From assembly GCF_002904335.1 (NCBI RefSeq), contig NZ_PPHF01000069.1:1-64000 (forward strand): DNA of 64,000 bases, given 5' to 3'. A program made the position numbers and the translations under genes. Numbering within the stretch: position 1 is the first letter of the stretch; each line of letters starts with the position of its first letter. This document shows positions 28,995 through 37,900 of this stretch, piece after piece. This DNA comes from Amycolatopsis sp. CA-126428 (GTDB lineage: Bacteria; Actinomycetota; Actinomycetes; Mycobacteriales; Pseudonocardiaceae). The notes beneath the pieces were generated by a model, which saw only the letters and a program-made list of their open reading frames with translations, was not told the DNA's origin and ran no database searches.

Positions 28995-30188
28995 TCAGCC
29001 GGCCTCGGCCGGCGAGGTTTTCGGGGCCGTTTTCCGTTGCAGGGCGCGGGCGATCGGCTCGACGACCCGGGCGGCCGTCGGGCCGAGGATCGCCATCAGC
29101 AGCACGTACGCCGTGGCCAAGGCCGCCAGTTCGCCGGTGACCGCGCCCGCCGCCACCGCCAGGCCGGCGATGACGATCGAGAACTCGCCCCTCGCGACCA
29201 GGGCCGCGCCGGCCCGCGCGCGCCCCATCTTCCCGATGCCCTGGCGGCGCGCCGCCCACCAGCCGGTGCCGACCTTCGTCAGCGTCGTCACCACCGCCAG
29301 CACGATCGCCCAGCCGAGCACCGGCGGGATCGACGCCGGGTTCGTGTTGAGCCCGAAGACCACGAAGAACACCGCGGCGAACAGGTCGCGCAGGGGTTCC
29401 AGCATGCGCGTCGCGTTCTCCGCCGTGGAGCCGGAGATCGCGATGCCGAGCAGGAACGCCCCGACCGCCGCCGACACCTGCATCGCCGACGCCAGCCCGG
29501 CCACCAGCAGCGCCGCGCCGAGGACCTTGAGGAGGAACACCTCGCGGTCCGGGCTGTCGACGGCCGCCGAGACGTACCGGCCGAACTTGAGCGCCACGAC
29601 CAGCACCACGGTGATCACCAGCAGCGAGATGCCGACGGCCTCCAAGCCGCCGAGCAGGGAGACGCCGCCCAGCACCGCGGTGAGGATCGGCAGGTAGAGC
29701 GCCATCGCGAGGTCCTCGAACACGAGGATCGAGAGCACCACCGGCGTCTCGCGGTTGCCGAGCCGGCCGAGGTCGCCGAGCACCTTGGCGACGATCCCGG
29801 ACGACGAGATGTACGTGACGCCCGCCATCACCATCGCGCCGACCGGGCCCCAGCCCAGCAGCAGCGCGACGGCCGCGCCGGGGGCGGCGTTGAGGACGAT
29901 GTCGAGCAGGCCCGCCGTCCACGAGCGGCGCAGCCCGGTGAACAGCTCGGCCGCGGAGTACTCGAGGCCCAGCAGCAGGAGCAGGAGCACGACGCCGATT
30001 TCGCCGGCCAGGTGCGTGAAGCCGCCGATGTCGGTCAGCGGGATGAGCCCGCCTTGCCCGAAGCAGAGGCCGCCGAGCAGGTAGAGCGGGATGGGGGAGA
30101 GGCCGATCTTGCCGGCCAGGCGGCCGAGGACGCCCAGCACGAAGAAGACCGCCCCCAGTTCGATCAGGGACAGCGCGGTGTGGTTCAT
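28995..30188 (-). CDS. khtU: KhtU-like K+(Na+)/H+ antiporter, CPA2 family
   Basis: A 397-residue membrane protein with about 12 helices, of the monovalent cation:proton antiporter-2 family. It has GRLAGKIGLSPIPLYLLGGLCFGQGGLIPL, VTYISSSGIVAKVLGDLGRLGNRETP, ILVFEDLAMALYLPIL with the conserved acidic pair, and AALVARGEFSIVIAGLA. Unlike KefB/KefC it has no fused nucleotide-binding domain. The regulatory RCK_C protein is supplied by the gene 8 bases upstream, as in Bacillus KhtTU. It probably expels K+ under alkaline or osmotic stress. Confidence 0.88.
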   Translation of the reverse strand: MNHTALSLIELGAVFFVLGVLGRLAGKIGLSPIPLYLLGGLCFGQGGLIPLTDIGGFTHLAGEIGVVLLLLLLGLEYSAAELFTGLRRSWTAGLLDIVLNAAPGAAVALLLGWGPVGAMVMAGVTYISSSGIVAKVLGDLGRLGNRETPVVLSILVFEDLAMALYLPILTAVLGGVSLLGGLEAVGISLLVITVVLVVALKFGRYVSAAVDSPDREVFLLKVLGAALLVAGLASAMQVSAAVGAFLLGIAISGSTAENATRMLEPLRDLFAAVFFVVFGLNTNPASIPPVLGWAIVLAVVTTLTKVGTGWWAARRQGIGKMGRARAGAALVARGEFSIVIAGLAVAAGAVTGELAALATAYVLLMAILGPTAARVVEPIARALQRKTAPKTSPAEAG

Positions 30189-30196
30189 CGCACCGC

Positions 30197-30679
30197 TCAG
30201 CCGTACTTGAGGATCTTGGCGGCGGCTTCGAGGCCTTCGCTCGTGCCGACCGCGACCAGCAGATCGCCCCCGGTGAACGTGAAGTCCGGCGCCGGCGACG
30301 GGTGCACCTGGCCGGCCCGCGCCACCGCGACCACCGAAACGCCGGTGCGGGTGCGCATCGCGGTGTCGCCGAGCGTCCGGCCGTCGAACGGGCCGGACGG
30401 CTGGATCGGCAGCTGCCGCGTGCTGATCCCCGGCAGGTCCCGGTGCTCCTCCGTCAGCTGGGCGACCAGCTGCGGCGCGCCGAGCAGGTTGGCCAGCGCG
30501 CCGGCCTCGTCCGCGGTGAGCGGGATCGAGGCGGCGCAGGCATCGGGATCGTCCGATTCGGACACGATCAGCTCGATGTGGCCGTCCCGCTGGGTGACGA
30601 CGCCGATGCGGCGGCCGGTACGGGTGGCGAAGTCCTTGCGGACCCCGATGCCGGGCAGGGGAGTTACTTCGACGTTCAC
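30197..30679 (-). CDS. khtT: KhtT-like regulatory subunit with TrkA-C (RCK_C) domain
   Basis: A 160-residue cytoplasmic protein. The N-terminal ~70 residues (MNVEVTPLPGIGVRKDFATRTGRRIGVVTQRDGHIELIV) match the KhtT/PhaT N-domain. The C-terminal part is RCK_C (PFDGRTLGDTAMRTRTGVSVVAVARAGQVHPSPAPDFTFTGGDLLVAVG). RCK_C domains bind nucleotides such as c-di-AMP and gate K+ transporters. It precedes khtU in the same transcript. Effector assignment is inference. Confidence 0.87.
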   Translation of the reverse strand: MNVEVTPLPGIGVRKDFATRTGRRIGVVTQRDGHIELIVSESDDPDACAASIPLTADEAGALANLLGAPQLVAQLTEEHRDLPGISTRQLPIQPSGPFDGRTLGDTAMRTRTGVSVVAVARAGQVHPSPAPDFTFTGGDLLVAVGTSEGLEAAAKILKYG

Positions 30680-30716
30680 CCAACCACCGTAACCCAGGTG
30701 TCCGATTCGCGGGATT

Positions 30717-31085
30717 TCAGCCGAGCAGCAGAAGCAGGCCCGCGACGGCCATCACGGCGGCGGTCCCGCCGTGGACGCCGAAGGCGATGGCCTTCTTCCC
30801 GCGGTGGCGCAGGACGATCAGCATGTCGAAGACGGGCCAGAGGGCCGCGACGAGGATGACCCAGCCCAGCGCGCGCGGGTCGCCGTAGATCATCAGGGTC
30901 AGCGGGATCAGGCCGGCCCCGATGTCGCGGCCGCCCTTGACGTTCAAGAACGTGTCGGCGTTCTCGGGGACGTCGGTGAAACCGAAGCCGGCGGCGGTCT
31001 TCTTCGGGGCGAAGACGTAGTTGAGGCCGACGTAGATGATCCCGAGCGAGACGATCCCGACGAGGACGTAGTCGGTGACGAGCAT
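30717..31085 (-). CDS. DUF4267-like small membrane protein
   Basis: A 122-residue protein with four hydrophobic helices (DYVLVGIVSLGIIYVGLNYVFAP; DIGAGLIPLTLMIYGDP; LGWVILVAALWPVFDMLIVL; GTAAVMAVAGLLLLLG) and the DUF4267-type segment GFGFTDVPENADTFLNVKGGRDIGAG. The function is unknown. It is divergent from a TetR gene with four palindromic sites between, the classic layout of a TetR-repressed target. GGAGGG precedes the ATG. Confidence 0.8.
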   Translation of the reverse strand: MLVTDYVLVGIVSLGIIYVGLNYVFAPKKTAAGFGFTDVPENADTFLNVKGGRDIGAGLIPLTLMIYGDPRALGWVILVAALWPVFDMLIVLRHRGKKAIAFGVHGGTAAVMAVAGLLLLLG

Positions 31086-31102
31086 GGTGTTCCCTCCGGT
31101 TT

Positions 31103-31165
31103 CTAGCGTTGCTAGTATTGCTAGCAACGCTAATCTAGCGGAGCTAGTTTGTCTAGCAGTGCTAG
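31103..31165. promoter_or_regulatory. Cluster of four CTAGCNNNGCTAG sites, TetR operator array
   Basis: The 13-bp palindrome CTAGCNNNGCTAG occurs at 31103-31115, 31121-31133 (last base A), 31135-31147 and 31153-31165. The first two form a larger perfect inverted repeat TAGCGTTGCTAG/CTAGCAACGCTA. The array fills the gap between the divergent DUF4267 and TetR genes. Confidence 0.75.
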
Positions 31166-31175
31166 CATGTGACGT

Positions 31176-31742
31176 ATGACCCAACGACAACGGCGTGTGC
31201 GCGACCGGACCGAGCGGGGGCAGCGGATCGTCGCCGCGGCCCGGGAGCTCGCCGAGGCGGAGGGCTGGGACGCGGTCACCACCCGGCGGCTCGCGGCCCT
31301 GATCGAGTACAGCCAGCCGGTGCTCTACAGCCACTTCCCGGGCGGCAAGGACGCGATCATGGCGGCCGCCGCGCTGGAGGGCTTCGCCGAGCTGGCCGCG
31401 GCGCTGACCGGCGCGCGCGACGGCGGTCTCGCCGGGATCGTGGGCGCGTACATCGAGTTCGCCGAGGCGAAACCGGCGCTCTACGACGCGATGTTCACCC
31501 TCGCGTCCGAGCTGCGGTTCGCCCAGGACGACACCCCGGAGGTGATGAAGGCGAACTTCGCGGAGCTGCTCGCGGTCATCGAGCCGGTGGCGGGCAACCA
31601 GGACGCGGGCATCCTCACCGAGGTGTTCTGGAGCACGCTGCACGGCCTCGTGACGCTGGATCGCGGCCGTCGGCTGTCCCCGGAGAACCGTGACGAGCGC
31701 CTCGCGCTGGTGGTGGCGCGCTTCGGCACGCGGGGCGACTGA
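31176..31742 (+). CDS. TetR family transcriptional regulator
   Basis: A 188-residue repressor. The HTH is RIVAAARELAEAEGWDAVTTRRLAALIEYSQPVLYSHFPGGKDAIM, and the C-terminal ligand domain ends with ILTEVFWSTLHGLVTL, the WHG motif of TetR_C_33 members. The divergent small membrane protein gene and the CTAGC array point to autoregulation and control of that gene. No ribosome site is obvious; the ATG at 31176 lies 10 bases after the last CTAGC site, so repressor binding would cover its promoter. Confidence 0.9.
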   Translation: MTQRQRRVRDRTERGQRIVAAARELAEAEGWDAVTTRRLAALIEYSQPVLYSHFPGGKDAIMAAAALEGFAELAAALTGARDGGLAGIVGAYIEFAEAKPALYDAMFTLASELRFAQDDTPEVMKANFAELLAVIEPVAGNQDAGILTEVFWSTLHGLVTLDRGRRLSPENRDERLALVVARFGTRGD

Positions 31743-31811
31743 TCTCCTCCGGGGCCCGACCGGCAGAATGGACGCCGAGCCGATCGAGACGAGGACGCGA
31801 GGAGAGTGCTG

Positions 31812-32537
31812 GTGACGGGAGCCCTACGTGGTGTGGTCGCGCTGGACGGCCCGTCGGGGACCGGGAAGACCACCGTCGCCCGCAAGCTCGCCCAGCGCCT
31901 CGGGGCCGGCTACCTCGACACCGGCGCGATGTACCGGATGGTCACCCTCGCCGTGCTGCGCGCCGGCGTCGACCCGGCCGATGCGAACGCCGTCGCCGCG
32001 CTGGCCGACCGGACCGAGTTCACCATCGGCACCAGCCCCGACCGGCCCGAGATCCGCCTGGCCGGCGCGGACGTCGCCGCCGACATCCGCGGGCCCGAGG
32101 TCACCAAGGCCGTCTCGCCCGTGTCCGCCGTGCCGCACGTGCGGGAGCTGCTGGTCGCGCGGCAGCGGCAGATCATCGACGACGTCGTGGCGCACCGCGG
32201 CGGGATCGTCGTCGAGGGCCGGGACATCGGCACCGTCGTCGCGCCGGACTCGCCGCTCAAGGTCTTCCTGACCGCCTCGGCCGACGTCCGCGCGTCGCGC
32301 CGCAGCACCCAGGACACCGCGGCCGGGCGCCAGTCGTCGGTCGCCGACGCCCGGGCGAGCGTCGAGCGCCGCGACCACCTCGACTCGACCCGCGCCGCCT
32401 CGCCGCTGCGCGCGGCCGAGGACGCCGTGCCCGTCGACACCTCCGAGCTGTCGATCGACCAGGTGATCGTCGCTCTCAGTGAGCTGGCCAGCCACCGCGG
32501 TCTGCTGGCGGGGTGCAACGCCGAGGTAGTGCGATGA
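31812..32537 (+). CDS. cmk: Cytidylate kinase
   Basis: 241 residues, Rv1712 position. It phosphorylates CMP and dCMP. The P-loop GPSGTGKT is at 13-20, followed by GYLDTGAMYRMVTLAVL, the CMP-binding IVVEGRDIGTVVAPDS and the LID-region RRSTQD. GTG 31812 is preferred over GTG 31806 because AGGAG (31800-31804) is correctly spaced from the former. The stop overlaps the plsC-like ATG by ATGA. In mycobacteria cmk and der are directly joined; here an acyltransferase gene sits between. Confidence 0.95.
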   Translation: MTGALRGVVALDGPSGTGKTTVARKLAQRLGAGYLDTGAMYRMVTLAVLRAGVDPADANAVAALADRTEFTIGTSPDRPEIRLAGADVAADIRGPEVTKAVSPVSAVPHVRELLVARQRQIIDDVVAHRGGIVVEGRDIGTVVAPDSPLKVFLTASADVRASRRSTQDTAAGRQSSVADARASVERRDHLDSTRAASPLRAAEDAVPVDTSELSIDQVIVALSELASHRGLLAGCNAEVVR

Positions 32538-33193
32538 CCGCTGACGGACTCCCCCAGGGATCCGTCGGCAGGCTCCACGACGCCGGGCGGGTCTTCGCCC
32601 GGTACTATTTGCGCTCGGCCTTCCGCATCCGGGTGCACGGCCGCGAGCGCGTCCCCGCCACCGGGTCGCTGCTCGTGATCGCCAACCACAGCTCCATGGT
32701 CGAGCCGCAGCTGATCTTCGGAATGCTTCCGCGGCGTTCGGCGTTCCTGGTCAAGGCCGAGATGTTCGGTGGGATCGTCGGCAAGTTCATGCTGGCGATC
32801 GGGCAGATCCCGCTCAAGCGCGGCGAGATCGACCGCAAGCCGCTGCTGACCGCGGTCGGTGTCCTGAAAGGCGGCGGAGTCGTCGGGATCTTCCCCGAGG
32901 GCACCCGCGGTACCGGGGACGTCGGCGCGGCCGAACGCGGCGCGGCCTGGCTGGTCCGGGCCTCCGGCGCGACCGTGCTCCCGGTCGCGACGCGGGGCAC
33001 GCTCAAGCCGGCCGACGGCAGACGACGGTTCCGGCCGCGGGTGGACATCCTCGTGGGCGAGCCGTTCTCGCTGAAGGTCGGTCCCGGGAAGACCGGGCTC
33101 GACCAGGGCACCGAAGAGCTGCGCGGTGAGCTCGCGGCGCTCGTGAAGACTTTGGACGACTGGCGTGCCGAACACGGATTCGGTGCGGTATAA
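32534..33193 (+). CDS. 1-acylglycerol-3-phosphate acyltransferase-like (PlsC) with HX4E motif
   Basis: A 219-residue acyltransferase of the LPLAT family. The catalytic motif, normally HX4D, reads NHSSMVE (His52, Glu57), so the Asp is replaced by Glu. The substrate motif FPEGTRGTG is at 120-128, and [12 protein letters not shown] is present. It would acylate lysophosphatidic acid or a similar lysolipid at the membrane. The position between cmk and der is typical of Pseudonocardiaceae and Streptomyces. It is co-translated with cmk. Confidence 0.87.
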   Translation: MTADGLPQGSVGRLHDAGRVFARYYLRSAFRIRVHGRERVPATGSLLVIANHSSMVEPQLIFGMLPRRSAFLVKAEMFGGIVGKFMLAIGQIPLKRGEIDRKPLLTAVGVLKGGGVVGIFPEGTRGTGDVGAAERGAAWLVRASGATVLPVATRGTLKPADGRRRFRPRVDILVGEPFSLKVGPGKTGLDQGTEELRGELAALVKTLDDWRAEHGFGAV

Positions 33194-33209
33194 GGGAAAT
33201 TGGGTAGTG

Positions 33210-34709
33210 ATGGCAGTGTATGATCCCGCCTCCGCGGGAAAGAGTACGTCGGCGGAGTTGGACAGCGTCGGCGAAGTCGACGGCACCTGGTCGGAAGAGA
33301 CCGAGTTCGCCGCGCTCGACGCGCAGATCGAGGCCGCCGAGCTGGCCGAGGAGGCCGCGCTCGCGCAGCCGGTGCTCGCCGTCGTCGGCCGCCCGAACGT
33401 GGGCAAGTCGACGCTGGTCAACCGCATCCTCGGCCGGCGCGAAGCCGTCGTGCAGGACGTGCCGGGCGTGACCCGCGACCGCGTCGCCTACGACGCCTAC
33501 TGGGGTGGCCGCAAGTTCACCCTGGTCGACACGGGCGGCTGGGAACCGGACGCGACCGGGCTGCAGGCCTCCGTCGCCGCCCAGGCCGAGCTGGCCATGC
33601 AGACCGCGGACGCGGTCCTGCTGGTCATCGACGCCTCGGTCGGCGCCACGGCCACCGACGAGGCCGTCTCCCGGGTGCTGCGCCGCTCGAAGAAGCCGGT
33701 GCTGCTGGCCGCCAACAAGGTCGACGACGACCGCCTGCTCGCGGACACCGCGTCGCTGTGGTCGCTCGGCCTCGGCGAGCCGCACCCGGTCAGCGCGTTG
33801 CACGGCCGCAGCTCCGGCGACCTGCTCGACGCCATCCTCAAGGCCCTGCCCGAGTCGCCGCGCGAAGGTGGCGCCGCGACGTCGGGGCCGCGGCGCGTCG
33901 CGCTGGTCGGCAAGCCGAACGTCGGCAAGTCGAGCCTGCTCAACAAGCTCTCCGGCGAGGAGCGCTCGGTCGTCGACTCGGTGGCCGGCACCACCGTCGA
34001 CCCGGTCGACTCGCTGGTCGAGCTGGACGGTGACACCTGGCGGTTCGTCGACACGGCGGGCCTGCGCAAGCGCGTCAACTTCGCCGCCGGCGCCGAGTAC
34101 TACGCCTCGCTGCGCACCAAGACCGCGATCGACGCGGCCGAGGTCGCGATCGTGCTGCTGGACGCGGCCGAGCCGCTGTCCGAGCAGGACCTGCGGGTGC
34201 TGACCATGGTCGTCGAGGCCGGCCGGGCCTGCGTGCTGGCGTTCAACAAGTGGGACCTGGTCGACGAGGACCGCCGCTACGCGATGGTCCGCGAGCTGGA
34301 CCGCGGCCTGGTCCGGGTGCCGTGGGCGGAGAAGGTCAACATCTCGGCGCTGACCGGCCGTTCGGTGCGCAAGCTGGCGCCGGCGCTGCGCACGGCGCTG
34401 GCCTCCTGGGACAAGCGGGTGCCGACCGGCCAGCTCAACGCGTGGCTGTCCGACCTCATCGCGGCCACCCCGCCGCCGGTCCGCTCCGGCAAGCAGCCGA
34501 AGGTGCTGTTCGCGACGCAGGCCGGCATCCGGCCGCCGACGCTGGTGCTGTTCACCACCGGCTTCCTCGAGGCGGGCTACCGCCGGTTCATCGAGCGCAA
34601 GTTCCGTGAGCAGTTCGGCTTCACCGGCAGCCCCGTCCGGGTGAATGTGCGGGTCCGGGAAAAGAAGGCGAAGCCGAAGGTCGGCGGAAAAGCCGCCCGA
34701 ACCCGGTGA
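33210..34709 (+). CDS. der: GTPase Der (EngA), ribosome assembly
   Basis: A 499-residue protein with two tandem GTPase domains and a C-terminal KH-like domain. G-domain 1: GRPNVGKST (60-68), [13 protein letters not shown]-domain 2: GKPNVGKSS (about 233), [14 protein letters not shown]. It works in 50S subunit maturation. The N-terminal ~52 residues (Ala/Glu-rich) extend beyond E. coli Der, as in other actinobacteria. AAGGGA lies upstream; GTG 33207 directly before ATG 33210 is an alternative start. Confidence 0.96.
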   Translation: MAVYDPASAGKSTSAELDSVGEVDGTWSEETEFAALDAQIEAAELAEEAALAQPVLAVVGRPNVGKSTLVNRILGRREAVVQDVPGVTRDRVAYDAYWGGRKFTLVDTGGWEPDATGLQASVAAQAELAMQTADAVLLVIDASVGATATDEAVSRVLRRSKKPVLLAANKVDDDRLLADTASLWSLGLGEPHPVSALHGRSSGDLLDAILKALPESPREGGAATSGPRRVALVGKPNVGKSSLLNKLSGEERSVVDSVAGTTVDPVDSLVELDGDTWRFVDTAGLRKRVNFAAGAEYYASLRTKTAIDAAEVAIVLLDAAEPLSEQDLRVLTMVVEAGRACVLAFNKWDLVDEDRRYAMVRELDRGLVRVPWAEKVNISALTGRSVRKLAPALRTALASWDKRVPTGQLNAWLSDLIAATPPPVRSGKQPKVLFATQAGIRPPTLVLFTTGFLEAGYRRFIERKFREQFGFTGSPVRVNVRVREKKAKPKVGGKAARTR

Positions 34710-34722
34710 TCACCTGACGTCT

Positions 34723-34765
34723 TGACCAGCGTGACCCAAAATTGCGACCGGGATCACGCTGGTCA
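34723..34765 (+). terminator. Hairpin after der
   Basis: TGACCAGCGTGA (34723-34734) and TCACGCTGGTCA (34754-34765) form a perfect 12-base stem with a 19-base loop, 14 bases after the der stop. The remaining ~190 bases up to the next gene hold no other gene. TACAGT at 34831-34836 may be the -10 of the NRPS promoter. Confidence 0.65.
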
Positions 34766-34963
34766 GGGCCTTGATCGTGAGGTCTGACACGCGAGCGTGA
34801 TCCTGGGGTTATCTTTCGTTCATCTTGCGTTACAGTCGAAGGTCGTTGCGGGCGCCTCAACCAGGAGAGCGAGCCCGGTTGAGGCTCCCGAAAGGTGAGT
34901 GGTGGGCTTGCGCGCCCATGGTTTGTCCCTGCACGTCTTCGTTCCGGTCGAGGTGAACGCCTG

Positions 34964-37900
34964 ATGACCGTCACGATCGAACCCACCGGTTCCGCCCCCG
35001 AGGTCACCCTCGCCGACCGCGCCCTGTTCTGGTCGGGCCTCGGCGCCGGTGAGCGCACCCTCCTCGACGTCCTCGCCGCCACCGCCGAGCGGCACCCGAA
35101 CGCCGCCGCGATCGACGACGGCACCACCACCCTGACCTACCGGCGGCTCCTCGAGGAGATCGACGTCTACGGGCGTCGCCTCCGGAGCTACGGCGTCGGC
35201 CTCGGCGATCGCGTCGGCATCCGGATCTCCTCCGGCACCGCCGAGCTGTACATCGCCATTCTCGCCACCCTGTCCGTCGGCGCGGCCTACGTGCCGGTCG
35301 ACGCCGACGACCCGGACGAGCGCGCCGAGCTGGTCTTCGAAGAGGCCCAGGTCGCGGCGGTCGCCACCGACGGCGCCATCAACGTGCACAGCACGCCCGG
35401 TGGCCGCGAAGGCACCCCCGGCCCGGCCGACGACGCGTGGATCATCTTCACCTCCGGCTCCACCGGCAAGCCCAAGGGCGTCGCGGTCACCCACGCGAGT
35501 GCCGCGGCGTTCGTCGACGCCGAGGCCGAGCTGTTCCTCACCGACGAGCCGATCGGTCCCGGCGATCGTGTCCTGGCCGGGCTGAGCGTCGCCTTCGACG
35601 CCTCCTGCGAAGAGATGTGGCTGGCCTGGCGGCACGGCGCCTGCCTGGTCCCGGCGCCCCGCGCGCTGGTCCGCACCGGCGTCGACCTCGGCCCGTGGCT
35701 GGTCGCGCAGCAGATCACCGTCGTGTCCACCGTGCCGACGCTGGCCGCGCTGTGGCCCGCCGACGCGCTCGAAGACGTCCGCCTGCTCATCTTCGGCGGC
35801 GAGGCGTGCCCGCCGGAGCTGGCCGAGCGCGTCGCCGTCGAAGGCCGCGAAGTCTGGAACACCTACGGCCCGACCGAGGCCACCGTCGTCGCCTGCGCCG
35901 CGCAGCTGACCGGCGAGGGCCCGGTCCGCATCGGCCTGCCGCTGGCCGGCTGGCAGCTCGCCGTGGTCAACGACGAGGGCGAGCCGGTCGCCATGGGCGA
36001 GACCGGCGAGCTCGTCATCGGCGGCGTCGGCCTGGCCCGCTACCTCGACGCGGCCAAGGACGCCGAGAAGTTCGCGCCGCTGCCGTCGCTGGGCTGGCAG
36101 CGCGCCTACCGCTCGGGCGACATGGTCCGCGCCGAAGAAGACGGCCTGCTGTTCCTCGGCCGGCTCGACGAGCAGGTCAAGCTCGGCGGCCGCCGCATCG
36201 AGCTGGGCGAGGTCGACGCCGCGCTGCAGGCCCTCCCGGGTGTGCAGGGCGCGGCCGCCGCGATCCGCCGCACGAAGGCGGGCAACCAGGTCCTCGTCGG
36301 TTATGTCGTTCCGGGTACCGAGCCTTTCGACCATGACCAGGCCGCGACGCGCCTGCGCGAGCACCTGCCCGCCGCGCTCGTCCCGCTGCTCGCCGTCGTC
36401 GAGGACCTGCCGACCCGCACCTCCGGCAAGGTCGACCGCAACGCGCTCCCGTGGCCGCTGTCCACAGTGGAGGCTTCCGGGCTGACCCCGACCGAGACGT
36501 GGCTCGCCGAAGGCTGGGCCGAGATCCTCGGCGTCTCGGTCGACAGCCCGAAGGCGGACTTCTTCACCCACGGCGGCGGCAGCCTGACCGCCGCCCAGGT
36601 GGTCGCCCGCATTCGCACCCGGCACCCGCAGGTGTCGGTGGCCGACATCTACGCCCACCCGAAGCTGGGCACGCTGGCCGCGATGCTGGACGCGCTGAGC
36701 GGCCAGGCCACCGAACGCCGGGACATCGCGCCGACGAAGCGGCGTGCCGGGGTGGTCCAGACGCTGCTGATGGTCCCGCTGATGGGGCTCGTCGGCCTGC
36801 GCTGGGCGACGCTCGCCGCCGCGCTGTCGAACGTCCTGTCGCTGCTCGGGTTCGCCTGGGCGCCGACGCTGAGCTGGGCGTGGATCGGCCTGGCCTGGGT
36901 GGTGCTGTTCAGCCCGGCGGGCCGGATCGCCATCGCCGCGGGCGGCGCACGCGTGCTGCTCTCGGGTGTGCGCCCGGGCACCTACCCGCGCGGCGGCAGT
37001 GTCCACTTGCGACTCTGGACGGCCGAGAAGCTCGCCGGGTTCTCCGGCGCGGACAGCGTCGCGGGCGCGTCCTGGATGACGACGTACGCGAAGGCGCTCG
37101 GCGCGCGGATCGGCAAGGACGTCGACCTGCACTCGCCGCCGCCGGTCACCGGCTTCCTCAAGCTGGGCCGCGGTGCCGCGATCGAGCCCGAGGTCGACCT
37201 GACCGGCCACTGGGTCGACGGCGACGTCGTGCACATCGGCAAGGTCCGCGTGGGCGCCGAAGCCCGTGTCGGCGCGCGCAGCACGCTGTTCCCGGGTGTC
37301 CGCGTCGGCAAGGGCGCGGAGATCGCGGCCGGGTCGACCGTTCGCGGCGCCGTCCCGGCCGGGCAGCGCTGGGCCGGTTCGCCCGCCGCCCGCGTGGCCA
37401 AGGACGAGCGCGACGCGCTGAAGTGGCCGTCGAGCCGCCCGCCGCGGTCGCACTTCTGGGCCACCGTCTACGGCGTGACTTCGCTGGCTCTGGGCTTCCT
37501 GCCCGGCGTGGCCGCGCTGGCCGGGGTCGCCGTGCTCGGCTACGCGATCGCCGGCGCGCCGACGCTGCTGGACGCGTTCACCCGCGCGCTGGTCTTCGTG
37601 CCGGTGGCGACCGCCGCGTACTTCCTGGCGTACATGCTGCTCGTGCTCGTCGGCGTCCGGTCGCTGAGCATCGGCATGGTCGAGGGCTACCACCCGGTGC
37701 ACGGCCGCGTCGCGTGGCAGGTCTGGGCGACCGAACGGCTGATGAGCATGGCTCGCGAAGGCCTGTTCCCGTTGTACGCCAGCCTGTTCACGCCGGTGTG
37801 GCTGCGGCTGCTCGGCGCGAAGGTCGGCCGCAACGTCGAGGCGTCGACCGTATTGGCCCTGCCGAAGATGACCAAGGTCGACAGCGGCGCGTTCCTGGCC

